From Phorcus lineatus (taxonomy: Eukaryota; Mollusca; Gastropoda; Trochida; Trochidae), in assembly GCA_921293015.1 (NCBI GenBank), contig OV121085.1, forward strand, positions 20,101,911 to 20,165,910: 64,000 nucleotides of DNA. The letters are read 5' to 3'. Under the pieces are notes generated by a model. It was not told the origin of the DNA. It saw nothing but the letters and a program-made list of their open reading frames with translations, and did no database searches. This document shows, piece by piece, positions 55,206 to 64,000 of this stretch. Each line of letters begins with the position of its first letter. Positions within the stretch are counted from its first letter, which is position 1. The position numbers and the translations under genes are program-made.

Positions 55206-57640
55206 TGTAACCTACAAAAATACATCAATTAGTAGGTTAGAGTAAGAAACCGTACCGCTAAGATAAATGGTAACACGGATATTATAAAGGGTCAATACTG
55301 CTTAAATATATTTTGTGAAATCGAAATTCAAAGAGACTCTCTTAATTTTTGCATTTGTTATATACGTGTGTAAAAAAGACAATAAACTGTGATGTGTATA
55401 ACGCAAAAAACGTCATTATTATGAATATTGATATCACATTTGCAAACACGAGAATAACCAATCATCTTTACTCGACTCTAAACTTGGTTTTGCTGTCCTT
55501 TTAAAAAGGCTGTTCTTAATGAAACAAGAAAATAGTTTTTTGTCCCAGAACTGAACTGTGAACCAACGGCGCTCGCCAGCATTTCGATTACATGAAGAAA
55601 AATATTACCATTTTAAGATTCCAGCCCTACTTTATTCGTTGTAATATATATTGAAAGAGAAACAAGATACACAACCTTCATATTCTATTATTATAATAGG
55701 CCGCTCTTGACACGTGACATGTTAAGCTTCTCTATGTTACTTTCTGCAATATGTATACATATATATCAAATTGTTTCATATCATATATGTAAATTTCTTT
55801 TTCTGAAAAAATGACATTAGTGAAAGTTTTATTATGTCAACTGCTTGGTTCCACCGATAAAATTTATAAAATATCCGAAAGATTTTTCTTCATATATGAA
55901 ATGAAAGTAAACAATTTTGGAAGAGTACGACTGTTTTAAACGATCGGCAACAGTGGATTCGGTGCTGAAAACGCTCTTCATCATTCGTGTCTTGAAAAAG
56001 TGAATACCTACATAAATATTTAATTATCATGCAGCGTGGTATATTGACCATTACAGGATCCATTGGTCATTTGTATTAGTCCAGGTTTCGGACTATATAA
56101 CTGGACAACTCACCTGATTACAATTCCCTTAGAATCAATTATGTAATGCAGTCAATATACAGCCTTACTTATGATACTTACACGTGCACTCATGATAAAT
56201 CATAATCGATAAGGTACATGTGTATATATATATATATATATTCAAAGACAAAAAATGACACATAGCCAACATCACTCCTTCACTAAACCTAATAAAACTC
56301 TAGAAATCTACCTCATATTACTATAAAAAAGATATTCAGAGCGAAATTAGTGTGGCATAATGTCTTTTCTCCTGAAGGGAACCCTTTATCGCCCCTTTTC
56401 ATTCCTTGACAACTTAATTCTTCTGAAGTAAAAGATGCAACGCTATACCATAACAAAGTAAACATTTTCGTGTTCGAATTCGTGGTAAACAAAATTAAAG
56501 AAATTAAAATTTCAAAAACCGTACTACTGCTTCTTTAAATCCCACGGCGAAAACCAAAATTAGATATAGTATTTACATTACACTGCTATACAACTGACAA
56601 TCATGTTCATATAATCATATCAATCAGCGTATTTACAAACAAAGAGATTTTTTTATTTCATATACATTCAAGTAAAACCGTATCAAAATGTATTCCAAAC
56701 TTTCCCAAGAGCAGATTTAACACATTTCTTCACCTTGCATTTCAAACAACAAGTTGGATTCAACATAAAGCTGGTCAATTAAGAATTATCGGGGCATTCC
56801 CGTTTATACAAATATGTTATTGATACATGATTATATCTTAACCAGGTTGAAATATGTTACTTGGGGTAACCTTTTGGTTAATTTAGTTTTGTCAGAACCT
56901 ATGCAATGGCTGTTCATGATGATCTTTTATCAAGATTTACTAGTCGAGCAAAATACTTATGCCTTTGCTCAAATGCGGTGGCTTGTGGAATTTGATATTT
57001 GGTTATACTTCACAGCCATAAAGTCTATTTAGGAGTTATTCTGAACCGAAACTCAACAAATGTGAATGGATATAGGCCATTAAATTTCGTAATGCAATCT
57101 AAGGCACCGTTACTGAATGATTTCGGAAGTATCAGGAGGTTTTCTTAACTCATTCGGTATTCGTGAATACGTGCCTCGACAGCGACTAAACTTCGAATCT
57201 GTAAAATATCTCACAATGAAAAAAAACAATAACCAGGTACAGAGAATTTACGATATATACTGAACACCAAAAGAATGTATAAGAAAAATGATGTTCTTTG
57301 TAAAAACAATAGTTTCTTGCCCTTTCTTCTGATTAGAGTAACTTGGAAACAATTGAAGTCAATTCCAACTGAATCATTGCAGCCATCAATTTTAACAACC
57401 ATTTCCATTAGAGATTTCCTTTTGGTGTTCCATAAACACTTGGAGAAAGTTATAAGGGATCACACAAACCTAAGTGAATAAAGTCTAAATAAGGTATCTG
57501 TTTGGTCTATTTTATAGGACATAAAACAAATTTAAATGCCCCAAAAAATCCCATTCCATAAGTTGTGTTTCCAAGTTTTCAGTCCTTCATAAGTATGGTA
57601 AAAGGGGTTATGTTTTTAACGTCGTCAGTATTGAATTTTC
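55206..57640. other. Intergenic, AT-rich, no gene seen
   Basis: Contains a short (AT)n tract near 56.23 kb. No coding or repeat family was recognised. Confidence 0.6.
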
Positions 57641-57689
57641 TATGAAAATGGCAAGACAGTGCGTAACTTTGACACAGAAATGACAGGCT

Positions 57690-58051
57690 ATTGGCATTGT
57701 TATATAGGTGAATTCTCAAAGAGAAGTTGCAGCTCATCTTCATTGGTCATTTGGCGTCTTACCTCGTCTATGGGACATTTAGGGTCAGACTGGGAACATT
57801 GTGAGGAGAAGCGGCAAAAGATTGAACCTGGACTATGCAGAGGCAGACTACAGGTTTGTTGACGTCGAAATGAGGGGTAACAATAGTGTACCAGCTAACA
57901 ACATGACATTGATGGTGGTGGGTCAGTCATGGTGTCAGGCGGAATCATTACGACAACGGAACTGAGAAGTCCTGAGATAAACCCCATTGAACATTTATGG
58001 GCTGTGAAAGGTAGAAGAATTTATGACAGACATGTACTTTATATGCATTAA
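57690..58051 (+). pseudogene. Internally deleted Tc1-like transposase relic
   Basis: An N-terminal helix-turn-helix remnant reads SQREVAAHL, then GQTGNIVRRSGKR after a stop, as in Tc1-family DNA-binding domains. Downstream, 57911-58051 is one open stretch that begins GGGSVMVSGGI and jumps directly to SPEINPIEHLWAV, the block with the third catalytic acid. The segment with the first catalytic Asp precedes GGGSVMV and the one with the second follows it, and both are missing, so the protein is dead. It points to an internal-deletion derivative of a Tc1-like element. Confidence 0.8.
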
Positions 58052-60985
58052 ATTCTTGGTATGTCTGGAGAAAGAGTGACGTGCAAGTACAAGGACTACA
58101 GTGAAATATTTAAATAGAAGAATGCAATAACGTTGATAGTCGAATACCAGCATTATTCCTCTGCCGTACTTGTGTCATATCTGAGTCGTTGAGCGAAACG
58201 GAGATGCTTTAGTTTCCGCAAATTGAGCCATTGGTTTGCGGTACTCGTGGTCGTAATGTATGTATAGCCAAACAACTGTTCTCATTTATGGGAAATCTAG
58301 TTTCTCATTCAAGTGAAATGAGAGATAAACCGTCATAACGAAATGAGACACACATTTTCATATCATTAAAGCAATATAAGGATATAAACAAAAATTCGTA
58401 ATGAATTCAAATTCTTTAAAACAGTGTACTTTTACTAGGACAATAAAGGACCAGGAATTAAATCTTGACGAGATTGTTCCTGATGGATAGAATTTAGTTT
58501 TGAAGCCTGAACGAAAGTCTATATGCTCAGGTGGGTGGAAATCTGAACCGTGCCACTTGCATCTAAATATAACTCAAGTTCATGAGCATTGAGCTCAAAG
58601 CAAAGTCTGCGTGTTACGTTCAGTGTTTAATCCGGGAAAGCCAACTATTTTCTTAAGCTGAGTATATTTTGATCTCGTGATTTCTCGCGGTTCTCGGGAA
58701 ATCTCGTTCAACTGTGACCGTTGAGCCTAATGCCGCTCACAGACTTAACGCTGAAGGGGGAGGGGGATCAAACACTGGGATTAAAGGATAAGCCGCTAAA
58801 AGTACAGTGGGTTGTTAGCTCAGTGTTAATTGACAATTGTAACCATGATTGCAAATGAATGGTGTTTAACATGGAACGGAAATGGAGTTAATTTGAAATA
58901 TTTAAAACACGTGGTTTGTTAAGTCTGCCTTTAAATCTGTGGATAAACCTAGGAATTTGCAACTATGTTGAAATATTGGCCTTTTAGAAAGATTTCTACG
59001 GTTATCGGGGTAGTTCAGAATAATTTTTTTTTATCAACACATAGTACATAACCTTCCGAACACACCCTCCCTTTCATATGATATCCCTGAAGATAATTGT
59101 TCTCAAATACAATGCTATAAAGAAGAAAAAAGTCTTAGGTTAATATTTACAAGGGACGAGTAAAAAGTATCATTATCATTTCATTCTAAAAAATGTATCA
59201 AGTATCCTAACGATATCGCGAAAAATCAATCTAAATAAATTTAGATCGACACTTCTGTGTTATGCTAATACAGTATACCTTCTTAAATGGAAAACTGTTA
59301 AATCAAATTTATTTAGATTGGTTGAAGATGTGTAGTCTTTACAAAGCGTGATAACCATTTATTTTTTAAAAGGTGGAATGGATGATAAGAAATTGTACAG
59401 TTGTATTATTGTCGAAACTATAATCTTGGATTTCTTGGATAATGTATTTGAATACTATTTACACTGAACATTAAGCTTTTTTATTTCACTCGTTTTGCGT
59501 GAAACTTTTTTTCTTTCGGGTACTGAATTATGAAAATGACTACTCACTCTATCGAAGCAGCTTCTTTGCTGTTTTACGGCGCTCATGGCTGTAATATTGC
59601 CATGGCATGTGTTGCTAAACTCACTTCCTGTTCTGTCTCACTGGGCATGGGTCTCCAGGCTTACTCTCTGAAATTTCTCTGATTTTAGCAACAGATCCAT
59701 GAAAATAGTTTTATGTTCACCCTTAACTCAACATAATTCTATGCATACTGCTGGAGAGAATTCAAGACAACTCTTATGGATAAAAACTTCTTTATTTGAT
59801 TTAACACAACGTTTCTCGGCTACTTAATGCCCCTTCTTCTGCTAGAAAGAAGTATTGTAACGCCTGGTTTTTCAAAGATAGTTGCGATATAAATCTAATC
59901 AATGTTAAAGTGATTGTTTAACCTATCGAGCACATTTGTTTGTTTTGTTTACGTAGACTTTTTTAATATGTAATCATCTATCTCGAAACTTCCGTCCTTT
60001 CCATGTATTTCTTGACTTCTTTAAGATCTTTCTGGAATTTGAAAGATCTTGAAGCCGTGTTTTGCTTGTCGGGCTAGCTGAGGAAACCTAACACATATTC
60101 AGTTTCCCGGTTTTGACCTTTGACTTTGCGATCATTCCGCTGCACCTTTTTTTTCCATATATTTCTGAATACTTATTTACCTGCCGGATTCATCAATGAA
60201 TTTCTATCTGGACAAGACTAATCTTATATCAACTGCTAGACTTTGGTGAAAATATGTTTTAGAAACTCTATTGTGAGTCATTTGATATTCAATTTTGTTG
60301 TCATATTTTGCTGGTTTGACTGGGGCATGTTCTTATGCTAAATTCACACAACGTAACAAATTGGTGACTACGGCCGATTTTTGAAGACACATAAACAAGA
60401 TCGGAAGTCTGTGGAGGTGTCTGTGAGGCCGTTGGTTTCATCCCGGTCGTATAATACAGTGCTCTTAATATGCCCGTGAAGATCTTACGTGTTTACATCC
60501 GTTGCTTTTCATTGGCGGAAAGCATGAAACCTTGGTGCTGCAAAATCTAACCAGTATCTATATAATAAATACTAATTTTTTAAAATGAATTATTCAGCTT
60601 ATGTTTAAGAATATGTTTTAATGTACAACGCATTTTCAGTTTAACATAAATAATTCACGTATCCTAAATTTTCAGATTTGTAACGATAATCACGTTTATT
60701 TAGTTGGTCTGTCCGTTCACGATGCAAGGGAGGTAACTCCATCTATGAAGCTAAAGTCAATAACCGAAGAAGCGTCCCTAAAATAATAAGTTTCCAACTC
60801 TTCTGTGCAAATTAATCGCCACACATACACGGTATTCCAGTGTTGTAAGATAAACAGTAGGAAAAAGCACAATACTTTCAAAACTCTAAAATAGTCTGCT
60901 TGCTTCAAAATCGTGTAAAATGTGTAATATAATTATGTGAAATAATTTTGGTGCTCCGAAAAGACAAATTTACGTTATGATTTTA
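58052..60985. other. Intergenic, no gene seen
   Basis: AT-rich with only short ORFs. No recognisable repeat apart from short A/T runs. Confidence 0.6.
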
Positions 60986-61462
60986 TTAAAGAGCCACTCC
61001 GTGATTTTCATAACATATTATTTACCTTTGATACGAACCTAATTGTCATATGTGGTGATAAAAAATCAAAACATCCAAACTTTTCATGTCCAAAAGCCAT
61101 ATATATGACAAATACTGGTTTTTCATGAAAATCTGAAAACAGCCTTATAAATGCACAGTGATGTAGATATCACGTCCAATATACATTGATACTAGTTATA
61201 TAACCTAACAAACACTATCAACTCTTAACTGCCCTCCTGGTTGTTTAAGATAAGTCTCCAAAATTACGTTTGACTATTTGACGCACGCCACTGTCCGGTT
61301 TTCGATCGTAATCGCGACGTTCTACCTTCATTTTGTCACTGTAAAAAAACAATAAGCTTTTAAATGTGTCTTTTTGGTAACAGTCGATACTTCGCAATCA
61401 AATGACACCATTGAGAAAGTTTAGCATATATGACTCCAACAACTCACGGAGTATCTCTTTAA
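60986..61462 (+). mobile_element. TTAA MITE family A, copy 3 (best copy, 477 bp)
   Basis: Starts TTAAAGAGCCACTCCGTGA and ends TCACGGAGTATCTCTTTAA, giving 15-bp inverted repeats (AGAG..ACTCCGTGA) flanked by TTAA on both sides. Non-coding, with the interior homologous to the copies at 9.1 and 9.7 kb. The TTAA target suggests mobilisation by a piggyBac-type transposase, although the termini lack the usual CCC start. Confidence 0.92.
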
Positions 61463-61689
61463 CATACCAGTTTTCCTTGAGCTAGGCCTCTCTCCGAAAT
61501 AAAATATTTGTAAGAAAGACATTTATCATTCAAACTGGCGTCTACACACAGTAGATATTGCGTTTGTGAGATCACATCATATCTACAAGCATTAACGACA
61601 ATCAAATATTGGTTAAAATACCATCAAAATAAAGAATGAACTCGAAGAGAATTTTCGTAACACTTGACTGTATTCACTGTTACAAGCGT

Positions 61690-62515
61690 GAACACGCGTG
61701 TGTGGCAACTGTGGGCAACGTCTAAGTCGTCAATCGGTGATAAGTTAGAAGAGCGTGATGGCAAAGGCAAAACCTGGATGTTTTGTCGGTTTAGGAAATC
61801 CATGGTGATCCTGGCGGTATGTGATTATGCTTTGTTCTATTGAAAAATCATCATTTGCTGCTGCATCTGTATGCACGACAGACTGTAACGCTTGACCCCT
61901 GGGTCTGACGAATCGCCACCAATTCTGTCTTCTGGTCTCCGCAGATCCCGCCCAAGACCATGACGCTGCCACAACTTCTTGTACACATGCTGCAGCCTGT
62001 CCTGCGCCTCTATGTCTGTATACTCTCACTGCTTGGAACAGGTTGAATTGACTTGCGTCGCTCAAGATGACTCTTGCCCAGTCACAATGTTGCCAGCGAT
62101 TCACTCTCATTGCCCAGCGTACATGGTTGAGGAGATGTTCGCGGGTCAAGGTCATTCGGCGGAACAATCGATATGTCCGAATTCCGGTAGCTCGAAGACA
62201 TTTCATGACAGAGTTCCTGCTGATATGGTGCCCTAACGATGTCGATTCCATTGACGTCATGGTGACGAATCTCGTGCGCAGATGTAGTGTGGACAGATAT
62301 TGGTCTTCTGCGGGAGTTGTCTTCTGCACCCTCTGTCTTCCATTTCTAGGACGGTCAGATTTCTGGCCAGTCTGATTAAGGCGATGAAGGAGTCAATTGA
62401 CCGTTTGTCTGGTGCAGCCAAACGTCCTGGCAATCTGGCTGTACGAAACCCCTCACTTGTTACATTGCGATGAAGCTCTCTCGCTCTGCTGCTGTTAAAT
62501 ATGGCGGTTTTTTTT
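61690..62515 (-). pseudogene. Decayed Tc1-like (DD34E) transposase
   Basis: On the minus strand, an N-terminal HTH region (SYSQIARTFGCTRQTVN, then a stop, LLHRLNQTG) leads into an open stretch. That stretch contains QKTTPAEDQYL, RMTLTREHLL, the first catalytic block WARVILSDASQF and ACVQEV. After that the frame shifts. Another frame then reads SHTARITMDFLNRQNIQVLP and SRSSNLSPIDDL, matching the Tc1 second and third blocks with the catalytic Glu of PIEHLW replaced by Asp. At least two frameshifts and two stops make it inactive. No terminal repeats were identified. The 194-codon ORF (62329-61745) has only a GTG at its start and is part of this relic. Confidence 0.88.
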
Positions 62516-62735
62516 CTGTTTTTTTATGTGTTATGATTGGATTGCACTGAGGGAAATCACTCAATTAATCACAATCAAATAAAAATAAATACATGTTGAT
62601 CAGACAGTAAATGAATACATTTCACAAGAATTGTAAAGACCTTTCCACCAACGAGAACTGCAACTTATCGTGATCACAAAGTTAGGTAACAAAATTAAGG
62701 CCAGTTTTGCCACCAAGAGGGTGTTAAAGGATTCC

Positions 62736-63304
62736 TTGAAGGCACTAGTGCACACCAATATTTCGCATATACTACGAACGCACAGATAATGCATATCGCT
62801 CGATATTACTCAGGTAATCTACCTTGTAATATTATTTATGCATTCAGGTTCTAAACTTGATTCAAAAGGACCGGAAGCATTTAACACAACGTTGCATTAA
62901 ACCTGCATGAACTACGAGGTGAGCCAGAAGAGCGAAAACGGCAATAATAAGAAAGCTTATATCAAATTTTTTAAATCGTTTGAGTTACAAGATTGCTTTA
63001 GTGAACACTGCATCTGCCTTTATTCTTAGTAGATAGTTTAGGTAAACTCAAATGCTGCGCACATTACTATTTCAGTTGTTATCAACTGTCCATATCCTGA
63101 TATTTCACATTTTGTGCAAAGGTGACTATATATATTTTTTTATCGCATAAGCCGGTTTAGGTCGTCTTAACTTTTTTCATGTTTGAGTACAGGTTAATTG
63201 CAAAGAATCATGAGTATAGACAGAAAACGTAAAAGAGCTTTTTTCCTCATTTGCCTTAAAATAGACAATTTGAGCCGGAAAAACACATGTTATAGTTCCT
63301 TTAA
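62736..63304 (+). mobile_element. TTAA MITE family B, copy 2 (569 bp, diverged)
   Basis: Left end TTGAAGGCACTAGTGCACACC (TTAA mutated to TTGA), right end ATAGTTCCTTTAA. The interior shares CACCAATATTTCG, GCACAGATA.TGCATATC, GGACCGGAAG and GCATGAACTACGA with copy 1 at 54.6 kb. The right terminal repeat is mutated. Non-coding. Confidence 0.82.
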
Positions 63305-64000
63305 AACACTTTCAATTTTTATTAGCTGATTGACTGACTCAAACATATTTTGTGCAACCATCAAAAAATGTCATTTTTTTGTAGCATTACTTTTGGAGTT
63401 GAGTATAGTTATAATGCCATTGCATCTCAGTCAATGACATCACAATGCTTTCGCCTCTCTGAAAATACAGATGGCATCCTTATGACAACTCGATATTATG
63501 ACCTCAATAGTGAAATGCCCTTTTTATGACCCGAGACTCATTTTTATCATGGGCAGTGATATCGGTGCAATAAACCCATCTTCTAATCATGTTATCAGAT
63601 ACCTGTACGTACATAGTCCTTTTGTCACCTTTGAAAAACAATGTACCCGATATACATTTTAATATTGTATTTAGCCCTCAGTTTCACACCCCACTTGCGC
63701 TAAACTCGGTTCGTGGTTTGATGTACACGGAGGCTTTAATTCAATAAACATGAATTGCTTGCTTACTGAATTTCAGTTTGAATAGCACAATTCATCCGCA
63801 TTTCTATAGTGTGCACACGTTACTAGACACACGTTACTCTTGTAACGTGGCAGTTTACGTCTACACGGAAGTAATTTAGTCTTTTTACGTGAATGAAACA
63901 GCCCTTATCGGTATTTCATCACTGCGTTGCATTAGCTCAGGACATAACCAACCTCTTCAGAAGTGAAAACGGACCGAAACATGGGAATGATATTCTCCTA
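63305..64000. other. Intergenic, no gene seen
   Basis: No ORF, repeat or RNA gene was recognised. Confidence 0.55.

Overview
The window looks like intergenic and intronic DNA from an AT-rich invertebrate (animal) nuclear genome, most likely a lophotrochozoan and probably a bivalve mollusc. The clues are GT-AG introns, a vestigial-like (VGLL) transcription cofactor gene, a tRNA-derived SINE with a conserved central domain, decayed Tc1-like and LINE relics, TTAA-flanked MITEs and many minisatellites. The species call is inference. No prokaryotic gene organisation is present.

Only one convincing host gene was found: a four-exon plus-strand gene for a VGLL2/Vestigial-type TEAD cofactor. Its coding exons are 15111-15188, 15491-15755, 24915-25328 and 30671-30720. 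They join in frame into 807 nt (268 aa plus stop). Exon 2 carries the TONDU (TEAD-binding) motif, exon 3 the VGLL2-like MSQR...FPASFWNSAYQ block, and exon 4 a short C-terminus ending DLYWF. A TATA-less promoter-like stretch with two CACGTG boxes and an ATTGGCCAAT palindrome lies 180-270 bp upstream of the ATG.

Layout: 1-14.8 kb is gene-poor, with a fold-back element (3.0 kb), a LINE 3' relic (3.9-4.5 kb), a long hairpin (5.2 kb), two TTAA MITE copies (9.1 and 9.7 kb) and an unexplained GC-richer patch (11.5-12.8 kb). 14.8-31.2 kb holds the VGLL gene; its 9.2-kb second intron carries a possible LINE scrap, candidate regulatory clusters and an 86-95-bp minisatellite. A 51-bp satellite-like array (31.2-32.2 kb) starts just past the proximal polyadenylation signal, followed by a cluster of CRE octamers, a distal AATAAA and a SINE (33.0 kb). 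33.4-64 kb has no recognisable gene. It holds palindromes (36.2-36.5 kb), a pre-miRNA-sized hairpin (38.1 kb), degenerate minisatellites (38.8 and 49.9 kb), a G-rich tract (49.0 kb), two copies of a second TTAA MITE family (54.6 and 62.7 kb), two dead Tc1-like transposons (57.7 and 61.7 kb) and a full copy of the first MITE (61.0 kb).

Most other open frames are short, unconserved in appearance and not supported as genes.
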